In this document: piece by piece, positions 17,756-25,882 of the stretch
How positions within the stretch are numbered: the stretch's first letter is position 1
Layout of the letters: each line of letters starts with the position of its first letter
Origin: DASYLJ01 sp036009625
GTDB taxonomy: Bacteria > Desulfobacterota > Binatia > DP-6
DNA length: 64,000 nt
Direction: 5' to 3'
Assembly (NCBI GenBank): GCA_036009625.1
Contig: DASYLJ010000096.1
Location: 1-64,000 of the forward strand
The notes under the pieces: generated by a model
What the model was told of the DNA's origin: nothing
The model's database searches: none
What the model saw: the letters and a program-made list of their open reading frames with translations, nothing else
Made by a program: the position numbers and the translations under genes

Positions 17756-18444
17756 CGGCCGCGCCGGCGTTGTCCGCGCCCGCTGGGTGTGGTTCACCAT
17801 CGCCGGTGCTCTCCGCGATCGGTGCCGTCCTGCTCCTGCTCGCCGCCACGCCGGTGGCGTGGGCGGGTGCGACCGTCGAGGGCACGGTCACGTTGCCGGC
17901 CGCACGAACGGGCACCGACGTGGCACCACGGTATGCGGGAGGCGCGGCATACTCGGCCGGCGCACCGGAGCCACCGGCCGCGGTCGTCTACCTCGACGCG
18001 CCGATGCCCACGGCCACCCCGCCGCAGGCGACGCTGGCGCAGCACCACTACCAGTTCGCGCCGGGCCTGCTGGCGGTGGCGCGCGGCACGACCGTCGAGT
18101 TCCCGAACCTCGATGACGAGTACCACAGCGTCTTCTCGTACTCGAAGGCGAAACGCTTCGACCTCGGCCGCTATCAGCGTGACGAGAAGCCCGCCGCCCT
18201 CACCTTCGACGAGACCGGCGTGGTGAAGCTCTACTGCGAGATCCACGATCACATGCGCGGCACCATCCTCGTCCTCGACACGCCGCTGTTCGTGAAGACC
18301 GAGGCCGACGGGCGCTACCGTCTGACCAACCTGCCCGCCGGCCGTCACGTCCTGCACGCATGGATCGAGGACGGCGTCGTGCGCGAGCAATCCGTCGAGC
18401 TGCGCGACGGCGAAACCACACGGGTGGACTTCCCGGCACCGTGA
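17752..18444 (+). CDS. Periplasmic cupredoxin-like copper protein with C-terminal regulatory-like domain
   Basis: 230 residues. A hydrophobic export signal (about 18-39, ending PVAWAG) is followed by a plastocyanin-like domain. Type-1 copper ligands are visible as His125 (EYHSVFS), Cys162, His165 and Met168 (YCEIHDHM). The C-terminal 50 residues (DGRYRLTNLPAGRHVLHAW) resemble a carboxypeptidase regulatory-like fold. Such proteins are often annotated 'methylamine utilization protein' without proof. The gene overlaps the methyltransferase by 4 bp and precedes the membrane cyclase by 4 bp. The copper protein may therefore donate electrons to, or report copper or redox state to, the cyclase's periplasmic sensor; that link is inference. 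Confidence 0.88.
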   Translation: MTAAPALSAPAGCGSPSPVLSAIGAVLLLLAATPVAWAGATVEGTVTLPAARTGTDVAPRYAGGAAYSAGAPEPPAAVVYLDAPMPTATPPQATLAQHHYQFAPGLLAVARGTTVEFPNLDDEYHSVFSYSKAKRFDLGRYQRDEKPAALTFDETGVVKLYCEIHDHMRGTILVLDTPLFVKTEADGRYRLTNLPAGRHVLHAWIEDGVVREQSVELRDGETTRVDFPAP

Positions 18445-18448
18445 CCGC

Positions 18449-20161
18449 ATGACGCTCGGCTTCCGCCTGAAGATCCTGCTCGCCCTCATGCTGGTGGTGG
18501 CCGGGGTGACGGGCGGCGCGTTGCTGGTGACCCAGGCGAGCGTTGCCGCCACCTATCGCGCCCTCGTCGACGCGCGCCTCGACGGCGAAGCCGACGCCCT
18601 CGCCGCCCTGCAGGAGACGCGGCTCGCCGCCGTCAAGGCGAAGTGTCGCGATCTCGCCGGTTCGGTGCGCCTCGTCGCCGCCATGGAGGAGCACGACGAC
18701 GCCCTGCTCTACCGCATCGCGCTCGACGAGCTCCGCGACGTGCTCGGCCCCGAGGCCGCATCGGGGGGACGTCCGGCCGCCACGTTCTTCCGGCTGATCG
18801 ACGGCACCGGCCGCGTGCTGCCCACCACCGACGCGCGCGCCGGGCTCGTCGGCGGTGACGGCGGCGCCTGGGAGGAGCCGCTCGCCCGAGCGGCGCAGGG
18901 ACTCGCGACGCAGGAGGTCGGCTACCTGGCGCCGCGGGTCGACGGCCGGGTCGCCTTCGTCGAGGTGATCCTGACGCCCATCCTCGATCGTGCCACCGAG
19001 ACCGTCGTCGGCGCCCTGGCGATCGGGTTCCCCGTCGGCGACGGCGGAGCACCACGCGCCGGCATCCGCGGCGGGCTCTGGGTGGACGGTCACCTGCAGA
19101 TATCATCCATCCCGGCAGCGCTGGTCCCCGAGCTGTCGGCGATCGTCGTCCGCCAGGCCGATGGCGCGCCGGCGCTCGATCAGGTCGTCGACGTCGATGG
19201 CGAGCCCTATCGCGTGCACGTGCGGCCCATGCGCACCGCGGCGCATCTGCCGCCGACCTTCCACGTCGGGCTGCATTCCGTCGCCGATGCCGTCGCCGCC
19301 GAGCACCGATTGCGGCTGCGTATTCTCGGCTTCGCCGCCCTGGCGCTCCTCGTCGCCTTCGGTCTCAGCGGACGCATCGCGCGCGGGCTCAGCGAACCGG
19401 TGGAGGAGCTGGTCGCGGCGACGGCGCAGATCCAACGTGGCAACCTCGACGTGCGTGTTCCCACCCGTGGCCAGGACGAGCTCGGCCGGCTCGGCACCGC
19501 GTTCAACGGCATGGCTGCCGACCTGGCACTGAAGGAACGCTACCGCAGCGTGCTCGATCTGGTCGCCGACCCGTCGGTGGCCGAGCAGCTGCTGCGCGGC
19601 GAGGTGACGCTCGGCGGCGAGCTGCGCGACGCCACCGTCCTCTTCGCCGACATCTGCGGCTTCACCGCGATGAGCGAGCACATGGCGCCGGCGGAGGTGA
19701 TCGCGTTGCTGAACGAGCACATGACCGTGCTGACGCGGGTGGTGCACGACCACGGCGGCATCATCGACAAGTTCGTCGGCGACGCGATCATGGCCATCTT
19801 CGGCGTCCCGCGCGGCGGCACCGACGATGCGTCACGCGCCGTCGCCGCCGCGCGCGCCATGCTGGCCGAGCGCGACGCGCTCAACGCACGCACACGGCGT
19901 CACATCACCATGAGCATCGGCATCGCCTCGGGCGCGATGGTGGCCGGCTGCATGGGATCGACGGACCGTCTCAACTACACGGTGCTGGGTGCGCGCGTGA
20001 ACCTCGCCGCGCGGCTGTGCAGCGAGGCGTCGCCGATGACGATCCTGGTCGACGATGCCACCCGCCAGGCGCTGGGCGACACCGCGCGCGCGGAGCGTCT
20101 GCCCGCCCTGCAGCTCCGCGGCTTCAGCACGGCGGTGGACGCGTGGCACGTGGAGCGGTGA
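18449..20161 (+). CDS. Membrane adenylate/guanylate cyclase with periplasmic sensor and HAMP domain
   Basis: 570 residues. TM1 (about 7-29) and TM2 (about 288-306) flank a periplasmic sensor of roughly 255 residues, followed by a HAMP domain (about 307-362) and a class III cyclase domain (about 390-570). Catalytic features are intact: the two metal aspartates in FADICGFTAM and DKFVGDAIMAIFG, the substrate-specifying Lys in DKFVGD, and the transition-state Asn/Arg in GARVNLAARL. It is thus predicted to make cAMP (or cGMP) in response to a periplasmic signal. It lies 4 bp after the cupredoxin gene and overlaps the barrel gene by 1 bp. The cyclic-nucleotide-binding RND protein at 34838-37636 is a candidate effector. 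Confidence 0.93.
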   Translation: MTLGFRLKILLALMLVVAGVTGGALLVTQASVAATYRALVDARLDGEADALAALQETRLAAVKAKCRDLAGSVRLVAAMEEHDDALLYRIALDELRDVLGPEAASGGRPAATFFRLIDGTGRVLPTTDARAGLVGGDGGAWEEPLARAAQGLATQEVGYLAPRVDGRVAFVEVILTPILDRATETVVGALAIGFPVGDGGAPRAGIRGGLWVDGHLQISSIPAALVPELSAIVVRQADGAPALDQVVDVDGEPYRVHVRPMRTAAHLPPTFHVGLHSVADAVAAEHRLRLRILGFAALALLVAFGLSGRIARGLSEPVEELVAATAQIQRGNLDVRVPTRGQDELGRLGTAFNGMAADLALKERYRSVLDLVADPSVAEQLLRGEVTLGGELRDATVLFADICGFTAMSEHMAPAEVIALLNEHMTVLTRVVHDHGGIIDKFVGDAIMAIFGVPRGGTDDASRAVAAARAMLAERDALNARTRRHITMSIGIASGAMVAGCMGSTDRLNYTVLGARVNLAARLCSEASPMTILVDDATRQALGDTARAERLPALQLRGFSTAVDAWHVER

Positions 20162-21345
20162 TGCGCGTCGCGATCCTGCTCCTGCTGGTGGTGGCGTCGA
20201 CTGCCCCCGCACAGACGGCGTGGCTCGACCGCGTCGACGACGCCCTGTCGTGGCGATCGCCGGGCGGGCTCGTGCGGGCCCGGATGAGCGGTCTCGCCGA
20301 CCTGGAGGGCTGGTACGTCGACCAGCGTCCGCCCGGCCTGGTGTTCGGCGACGACCAGTCGTTCGTGAACCCGCGTCTCACGGTGTTCCTCGACGCCTGG
20401 GTCGGGGACCAGCTCTACGCGTTCGTGCAGACCCGCGTCGACCGCGGCTTCGACCCACGCGAGGCCGCCGGCGCGGATGCGCGCGTCGACGAGTATCTGC
20501 TGCGCTGGTCGCCGCTCGCCGATCCGCGCCTCAACGTGCAGGTCGGCAAGTTCGCCACCGTCGTCGGCAACTGGGTGCCGCGCCATCACTCGTGGGAGAA
20601 CCCGTTCGTCACCGCCCCGCTGCCGTACGAGGATGTCACCACGATCACCGACGGGGCGGTGCCGGCGTCATCGAACGCCTTCCTCGCGCGTCGCACGATC
20701 GCGGACAGGAAGCACGACTGGGTGCCGATCATCTGGGGTCCGAGCTATGCCAGCGGCGCCGCGGTGTTCGGCCGCCTCGGTCGCTTCGACTACGCCGCCG
20801 AGGTGAAGAACGCGGCGCCGTCGTCGCGCCCGCAGGAGTGGGACCTGTCGGAGCGCAGCCTCACCGAGCCGACCGCGAACGTTCGGCTCGGCGTCCGTCC
20901 GAGCACGCCGTGGGCGCTCGGCGCGTCGTTCAGCTCCGGACCGTACCTGCGCCACGGCGTCGGCCGCTCGTCACATCAGACGCTGGTGGGCACCGACGCG
21001 AGCTTCTCGTGGCGGAAGCTCGAGGTCTGGGGCGAGCTGTTCGCGAACCGCTTCGAGGTTCCGCTCGGGACACGCACCAAGGATGCGGACACGCTCGCGT
21101 ACTATCTGGAAGCACGCTATCGGCACGGGCCGAACCTCTTCACCGGCGTGCGGTGGAACCAGCAGCTCTACGGCGACGTCGACGACGTGACGTGGGACCG
21201 CGATGCGTGGCGCGTCGATACCGTGGTCGGCTGGAGATTCGACCGACACTGGCAGGTGAAGCTGCAGTACGCGTTCACGAAGCAGGTCGGGCCGCTGCAG
21301 CAGGGGCAGCAGTTGGTCGTCGGTCAGGTCACCCTGCGTTTTTAG
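20161..21345 (+). CDS. Outer-membrane beta-barrel protein (porin-like)
   Basis: 394 residues. A signal peptide (1-18, ending APAQT) is followed by alternating amphipathic beta strands throughout. Aromatic girdle residues (VQVGKFATVVGNWVPRH, DAWRVDTVVGWRFDRHW) and a terminal Phe (GQVTLRF) fit recognition by the BAM machinery. It is probably a substrate- or ion-selective porin; no named family is assigned with confidence. The start codon overlaps the cyclase stop (TGATG at 20159-20163), so it is translationally coupled to the cyclase and completes the cupredoxin-cyclase-porin unit. The 157-bp region after it is GC-rich with no clear terminator. Confidence 0.82.
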   Translation: MRVAILLLLVVASTAPAQTAWLDRVDDALSWRSPGGLVRARMSGLADLEGWYVDQRPPGLVFGDDQSFVNPRLTVFLDAWVGDQLYAFVQTRVDRGFDPREAAGADARVDEYLLRWSPLADPRLNVQVGKFATVVGNWVPRHHSWENPFVTAPLPYEDVTTITDGAVPASSNAFLARRTIADRKHDWVPIIWGPSYASGAAVFGRLGRFDYAAEVKNAAPSSRPQEWDLSERSLTEPTANVRLGVRPSTPWALGASFSSGPYLRHGVGRSSHQTLVGTDASFSWRKLEVWGELFANRFEVPLGTRTKDADTLAYYLEARYRHGPNLFTGVRWNQQLYGDVDDVTWDRDAWRVDTVVGWRFDRHWQVKLQYAFTKQVGPLQQGQQLVVGQVTLRF

Positions 21346-21502
21346 GTGCTCGCGGGGCGCGGAGGGTGGGCGGCGCACGGGGGCCGTCGTCCGCGCGGCG
21401 TTCGCTCGACACCACGCCGCCCCTTTTCCCCACCCGCTCACTCTCGACGCGCTCCTTGACGGCCCCCCTGCGCGCTCTCCTCCCACCGCGCCCCGCTCGT
21501 TG

Positions 21503-22558
21503 CTAGTTTTTCTTCTCTGCGAACGGGGCTGCGTACTGGCCGTAGCCTTCGGCTTCCAGCTTTTCTTTGGGGATGAAGCGTAGGGAGGCGCTGTTGATGC
21601 AGTAGCGTTGGTTGGTGGGGGCGGGGCCGTCGGGGAAGACGTGGCCGAGGTGGCTGTCGGCGGACGAGCTTCGTACCTCCGTGCGGACGCTGAAGAGGCT
21701 CACGTCCTGCTTCTCGACAACGCGCTTGGGGTCGATCGGGCGTGTGAAGCTGGGCCAGCCGGTGCCGCTGTCGAACTTGTCGCGGGAGCTGAAGAGGGGC
21801 TCGCCGCTGACCACGTCGACGTAGATGCCGTCGGCGTGGTTGTCCCAGAACTCGTTGTGGAATGGCGCCTCGGTGCTGGCGTGCTGCGTGACGTCGTACT
21901 GCAGGGGCGAGAGCGAGCTCTTGAGCTCCGCATCGGGTGGCTTCTTCCACGACGACGTCGGACCGGGCGTCGCCGGCTCCGCACCCCACGTACGATTCAG
22001 CATCTGATCGCGGCCGGAGCCGCTCCGGTAGCCCTGGTACTGCGCCGGCTTCTTCTTGTGGAAGTCCTGGTGGTAGTCCTCGGCCGGCCAGAAGCGCTCG
22101 AAGGTCACGATCTCGGTGACGATCGGCTTCTGGTCGAAGCGACGGCTGGCGGCGAGCGCCGCCTTCGACGCCTCGGCGGCCTTCCGCTGCGCGTCGTCGT
22201 GCACGAAGATCGCCGCACGGTACTGCGTGCCGCGGTCGACGAACTGCCCGTCGGGGTCGGTGGGGTCGATCTGCCGCCAGAACACCTCGAGCAGCTTCTC
22301 GTAGCTGACCTTGGCGGGATCGTAGGTGACCTGCACCGCCTCGGCGTGGCCGGTAGTGCCCGTCGACACCTCCTCGTAGGTGGGGTTCTGGGTCTTGCCG
22401 CCGGTGTACCCGGCGACGACGTCGCTGACGCCGGCGACCTTCTCGAACGGCGCCTCCATGCACCAGAAACAGCCACCCGCGAAGGTGGCGAGCTCGGCGC
22501 GAGCGGTGCCGGCGACGGTGAGGATCAGGGCAAGGACGAGTGCGTACATCGTCGTCAT
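21503..22558 (-). CDS. msrAB: Exported bifunctional methionine sulfoxide reductase MsrA-MsrB
   Basis: 351 residues. A signal peptide (1-21) indicates a periplasmic enzyme that repairs oxidised methionines of both stereo-configurations. The MsrA domain (about 22-180) has the catalytic GGCFWCME with Cys30. The MsrB domain (about 210-345) has GTGWPSF, DSHLGHVFPDGP and the catalytic Cys320 in RYCINSASLRF. The usual resolving Cys of MsrB is replaced by Thr293 (VRTEV), and no zinc CxxC pairs are seen, so this MsrB is of the zinc-free type and may use another thiol. The ATG at 22558 overlaps the antiporter stop as ATGA (22555-22558); longer N-terminal extensions overlap the antiporter and are not credible. 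Confidence 0.95.
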   Translation of the reverse strand: MTTMYALVLALILTVAGTARAELATFAGGCFWCMEAPFEKVAGVSDVVAGYTGGKTQNPTYEEVSTGTTGHAEAVQVTYDPAKVSYEKLLEVFWRQIDPTDPDGQFVDRGTQYRAAIFVHDDAQRKAAEASKAALAASRRFDQKPIVTEIVTFERFWPAEDYHQDFHKKKPAQYQGYRSGSGRDQMLNRTWGAEPATPGPTSSWKKPPDAELKSSLSPLQYDVTQHASTEAPFHNEFWDNHADGIYVDVVSGEPLFSSRDKFDSGTGWPSFTRPIDPKRVVEKQDVSLFSVRTEVRSSSADSHLGHVFPDGPAPTNQRYCINSASLRFIPKEKLEAEGYGQYAAPFAEKKN

Positions 22559-23910
22559 TCGATGCGCGCCGGGCCGATTCGATTCAACCGACCGGTGTAC
22601 CGGCTCATGAGGGGGGTCACCGACACCCCATGCACCACGATCGACGTCGCCACGATCACGAGCGTGACGCCGGCGAGCCGCTCGGCCAGCGACGGGTCGA
22701 TGCCCTGCTCGATGGCCCACGCCAGGTAGTAGATCGATCCGATGCCGCGAATGCCGAACCAGGCCATGTAGCCACCTTGATGGCGCGTCGCGATGCTGCC
22801 TGCGAGCCCGATCGCGACGGACACGGGTCGCACCACCAGCAGCAGCGCCGCCATGAGCGCGAGACCGCCCGGTGTGACCATCCACGCCGCCAGCATGCCC
22901 CCGACCACGAGCACGATCGCCACCTCGCCGATGCGTTCGACGTGCTCGTTGAAGTCGAGGACGGCCCGCGCCATGTAGGCCGGCGCCTGCGTGGGATCGA
23001 CCGCCACCTCCTCGTCGGCCGCACCATCCGCGACCGCCTCCACCTCACGTGCCGGGCGTCCATCGCTGGCCTCGGCCTCGATCCCACGCAGGGCGACGCC
23101 GGCGGCGAACACCGCCAGGAAGCCGTAGGTGTGGGCGAGCAGCGCCACGCCATACGACACCCCGATCAGTCCGAGGGCCACGAAGTCGTCGAACCCGAGC
23201 GCCTCTCGATGCTCGCGGCGGAGGAACAGGACGACGCGCGCGACGACGGTTCCGCAGGCGGTCCCGATGGCGAGCCCACCCACGACGGCCCACCCGACGT
23301 CGACGACGAGCCACCGCCATCCGAAGGCGCCGAGGTCGTGCAGGCCGAGCAGCCCGAGGCCGAGCAGCGCGAACGGGAACGCCGCGCCGTCGTTCAGGCC
23401 CGCTTCACCCGTCAGCCCGAAGCGCAGCAGGTCGTGGTCGTCCGGATCCTCCACCTGGACGTCGCTCGCCAGCACCGGATCCGTCGGCGCGAGGATCGCG
23501 CCCAGGAGCACCGCGGCGCCGAGCGGCAGCCCGAGCAGGATGACCCCCATGGCGGCCACCAGGACCACGGTGATCACCATCGAGATCGAGGCGAGCCGCA
23601 TCGGCAACCACCAGCGCACGTCGCTCGGCGGGAGGCGCAGCTTGAGGCCCGCCGTGAACAGCGAGACGATCACCGCCGCCTCGGCCAGCCGATGGACGAC
23701 GGGCGCGCCCGCCACCGGGTCGAGCCGCACCAGGCCGAACCCCTCGGCCCCGATCACCACCCCGAGCGCCAGATAGATCAGCGACGTGCTCATCGGCAGC
23801 CGTCGGACCCGGGTCCCGGCCAGGGCGATCGCGATCAGGAGGCCGCCGACCGCGAGATACCAGAAGGCGAAATTCACCCAGCGGACGATAGCCGCTGGGC
23901 GGATTCGCAA
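22555..23910 (-). CDS. CPA1-type sodium/proton antiporter
   Basis: 451 residues with about 12 membrane segments. The conserved TDP motif (LAPTDPVLASDVQV, residues 143-145) and the ion-binding Asn-Asp pair in GEAGLNDGAAFP (173-174) are those of CPA1/NhaP exchangers. A hydrophilic loop (about residues 288-325, DGRPAREVEAVADG) interrupts the hydrophobic pattern. It would exchange Na+ or K+ for protons across the inner membrane. It lies 3 bp after the Dabb gene and overlaps msrAB by 4 bp, so salt/pH homeostasis and periplasmic oxidative repair appear co-expressed. Ion preference is undetermined. Confidence 0.92.
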   Translation of the reverse strand: MRIRPAAIVRWVNFAFWYLAVGGLLIAIALAGTRVRRLPMSTSLIYLALGVVIGAEGFGLVRLDPVAGAPVVHRLAEAAVIVSLFTAGLKLRLPPSDVRWWLPMRLASISMVITVVLVAAMGVILLGLPLGAAVLLGAILAPTDPVLASDVQVEDPDDHDLLRFGLTGEAGLNDGAAFPFALLGLGLLGLHDLGAFGWRWLVVDVGWAVVGGLAIGTACGTVVARVVLFLRREHREALGFDDFVALGLIGVSYGVALLAHTYGFLAVFAAGVALRGIEAEASDGRPAREVEAVADGAADEEVAVDPTQAPAYMARAVLDFNEHVERIGEVAIVLVVGGMLAAWMVTPGGLALMAALLLVVRPVSVAIGLAGSIATRHQGGYMAWFGIRGIGSIYYLAWAIEQGIDPSLAERLAGVTLVIVATSIVVHGVSVTPLMSRYTGRLNRIGPARIE

Positions 23911-23913
23911 TAG

Positions 23914-24213
23914 TCAGACCGTGAAGTTCCAGGCCTTCTTGAACTCGACCCGCGGCGCCAGGAACGAGTCCACGAAGCGCCGGTGGTCGGGATCGGCCCG
24001 GTAGCGGGCGACGTCGGCCAGCACGGCGAAGCGCACCATGATGCTCAGGTCCCACCCCGCGGCGCTCTCGTCGTCGGCGGGGATTCCCACGACGACGGCC
24101 TGCACCCCGGGGAGGCCCGGCAGCACGGCCCGGCAGCGTGCGGCCACCTCGGAGCGACCGTCGGGCGTGGCGAATTCTGGCTTCAGCTTCAGGAAGTGGT
24201 AGCGCTCGATCAT
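23914..24213 (-). CDS. Stress-responsive alpha/beta-barrel (Dabb) domain protein
   Basis: 99 residues from the ATG at 24213 (MIERYHFLKLKPEFAT); an in-frame ATG at 24243 would add ten unlikely residues. The sequence forms a single ferredoxin-like Dabb domain: an N-terminal strand with Tyr/His (YHFLKLKP), the central PGVQAVVVGIP strand, a DLSIMVRF strand and the C-terminal YRADPDHRRFVDSFLAPRV helix with FKKAWNF. Dabb proteins are dimers with varied roles, from stress response to small ring-closing enzymes. It is the first gene of a tight unit with the antiporter (3-bp gap) and msrAB. Confidence 0.85.
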   Translation of the reverse strand: MIERYHFLKLKPEFATPDGRSEVAARCRAVLPGLPGVQAVVVGIPADDESAAGWDLSIMVRFAVLADVARYRADPDHRRFVDSFLAPRVEFKKAWNFTV

Positions 24214-24306
24214 GGTCGCTCCGGCCGGGGTGCTTAGCACCATGGCATTCGCCGTGGCAAAGGTGGTCGCTCGAAGACCCCCGGGCCTGCTAAAGTCGTC
24301 CACTTC

Positions 24307-24810
24307 GTGCCATCCGCCATGACTTCCCCCCGAGCCACCAAGCTGCTGCAACGTCGTGGCGTACAGCAGCTGATCAAGTTCTGCCTGGTCGGCGCCACCA
24401 GCACGTTCATCGACAAGCGCACGCTGTGGTTCCTCCTGAACGACGGCCTGCCGCGTGCCCCATGGTGGGTGAGCGCCACGATCTCGTTCTGTCTCGCGGT
24501 CACCAACGGCTTCATCTGGAACAGCCGCTGGACCTTCCAGAGCCGCAACACGTCGCGCAGCACGCGCAAACAGTACGGCATGTTCTTCACCACGAACGTC
24601 GTCGGCCTGCTGCTGAACCTCGGCCTGACCAACCTGATCCTCGTCATGTTCGCCGACCACCTGCCGTACATCGGCGGCAACCCGCATGCGAGTGACGTGC
24701 TGGTCGCCTCGCTCAGCGCCGTTCCCATCGTCGTCCTGTGGAACTTCGCGGCCAGCAAGTACTGGACGTTCCGCATCCCGGCCGACGGCGGCGCCCCCGC
24801 GACGCAGTAG
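24307..24810 (+). CDS. GtrA-family membrane protein
   Basis: 167 residues with four predicted membrane helices, beginning with the family hallmark FCLVGATSTFIDKRTLWFLL and including FIWNSRWTF and WNFAASKYWTF near the ends of helices 2 and 4. GtrA/DPMS-region proteins are thought to flip polyprenyl-linked sugars or support glycosyltransferases at the membrane. An ATG at 24319 is an alternative start. No glycosyltransferase is adjacent. It diverges from the Dabb gene with 93 bp between them. Confidence 0.88.
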   Translation: MPSAMTSPRATKLLQRRGVQQLIKFCLVGATSTFIDKRTLWFLLNDGLPRAPWWVSATISFCLAVTNGFIWNSRWTFQSRNTSRSTRKQYGMFFTTNVVGLLLNLGLTNLILVMFADHLPYIGGNPHASDVLVASLSAVPIVVLWNFAASKYWTFRIPADGGAPATQ

Positions 24811-24852
24811 AGGGCTTCACGCCGTCGCCCGGTCGGCTAGGATCCACCCCAC

Positions 24853-25053
24853 ATGCCGAGCCCCGATCTCTGCACCTTCGCCGACGTCGAGGTGGTGAAC
24901 GCCACCGGTACCGCGCTGATCGTGCGCGTGAAGCAACTCCGCGTCACCGTTCCACGTCATGACCTCCAGGACGGCACCACCATCCGCAACGACGGCGACC
25001 GCGGCGCGCTCGTCATCCCGCGTTGGTTGGCCGATACGCTCGGCCTCACTTGA
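24853..25053 (+). CDS. Small conserved-looking protein of unknown function
   Basis: 66 residues with strong third-position GC bias. The sequence reads as a compact beta-rich domain: FADVEVVNATGTALIVRVKQLRVTVPRHDL, then GTTIRNDGDRGALVIPRWLADTLGL. No cysteines, signal peptide or membrane segment. It lies between the GtrA gene (42 bp upstream) and the exported DUF4412-like gene (33 bp downstream), all on one strand, so it may share their transcript. No family is recognised. Confidence 0.6.
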   Translation: MPSPDLCTFADVEVVNATGTALIVRVKQLRVTVPRHDLQDGTTIRNDGDRGALVIPRWLADTLGLT

Positions 25054-25085
25054 ACCCCCGCAGGCCGTGGCATAGAGCGCGCAGC

Positions 25086-25808
25086 ATGCGTACGACGTCG
25101 TTGCTGGTCCTGCTCCTCACCGCCCTGCCCGTCTGGGCCGGTGACCTCGCGATCAAGCAGCGCACCACGACGACGTCCGGCGACAAATCGGACGTGCGCG
25201 AGGAGACGCAGTACATCACCGCGACGAAGATGGTGGTGGACGGCTCGGACGCGCGCACCATCGTCGACGTCGACAAGCAGACGGTCACGGTCGCCGACAA
25301 GGAAAAGAAGACCTGGTTCCAGATGACGTTCGCCGACATGCGCGAGCAGGCCGAGTCGGTGCAGAAGCAGATCGAGAAGATGCCGCCCGAGGCCCGCAAG
25401 CAGATGGAGGCGATGCTCGGCAAGGACACGCCGGTGACGATCACGCCTACCGGCAAGACCGAGACCATCGCAGGGTACCCCGCCGCCGAGCACACCGTCG
25501 CGGGCGGGCCGTTCAACGGCATCCTGTGGGCGACGACCGCGATCGCCATGCCCGAGGGCATCGTCAAATGGCGCGAGCTGTCGGCGACGACGATGGCGGC
25601 GGAGGGGCCGGGACGACGCCTGTCCGAAGCCCTCGCCAAGGTGAAGGGCGTGCCGTTGCGCACCACGATGACCGCCAAGATGGGACCCAACGAGTTCACG
25701 ACGACGGCGGAAGCGGTCGAGGTGAAGGAGATGACCCCGCCGGCGGACCTGATGCGCGTACCCGACGGGTTCACGAAGGTCGAAACCCCGAAGCTGACCG
25801 ACGAGTGA
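25086..25808 (+). CDS. Exported DUF4412-like protein
   Basis: 240 residues from the ATG at 25086. A signal peptide (1-18, ending LPVWA) is followed by a lipoprotein-carrier-like beta sheet: LAIKQRTTTTSGD, TATKMVVDG, ARTIVDVDKQTVTVADKEKKTWFQM. These carry the 'print/annotate and threshold' pattern of DUF4412 proteins. A Met/Gln-rich helix (QMEAMLGKDTP) precedes an IAGYPAAEHTV segment. Likely periplasmic; the fold suggests binding of a hydrophobic ligand, but no biochemical role is known. It stands 75 bp before the protease gene. Confidence 0.75.
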   Translation: MRTTSLLVLLLTALPVWAGDLAIKQRTTTTSGDKSDVREETQYITATKMVVDGSDARTIVDVDKQTVTVADKEKKTWFQMTFADMREQAESVQKQIEKMPPEARKQMEAMLGKDTPVTITPTGKTETIAGYPAAEHTVAGGPFNGILWATTAIAMPEGIVKWRELSATTMAAEGPGRRLSEALAKVKGVPLRTTMTAKMGPNEFTTTAEAVEVKEMTPPADLMRVPDGFTKVETPKLTDE

Positions 25809-25882
25809 TCCGCGTCGTCGGCAGCGACGACACAGCAGATGCGGTTCACCACGATGCGCCGGTGTGGTAACGAACTGCCCCC

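Noticed and set aside
16508..17800. 430-codon minus-strand open frame
   Set aside because: Antisense to the methyltransferase, which has clear SAM motifs.
22559..22885. N-terminal extension of MsrAB
   Set aside because: The extra 109 residues lie inside the antiporter gene in another frame and would hide the signal peptide.
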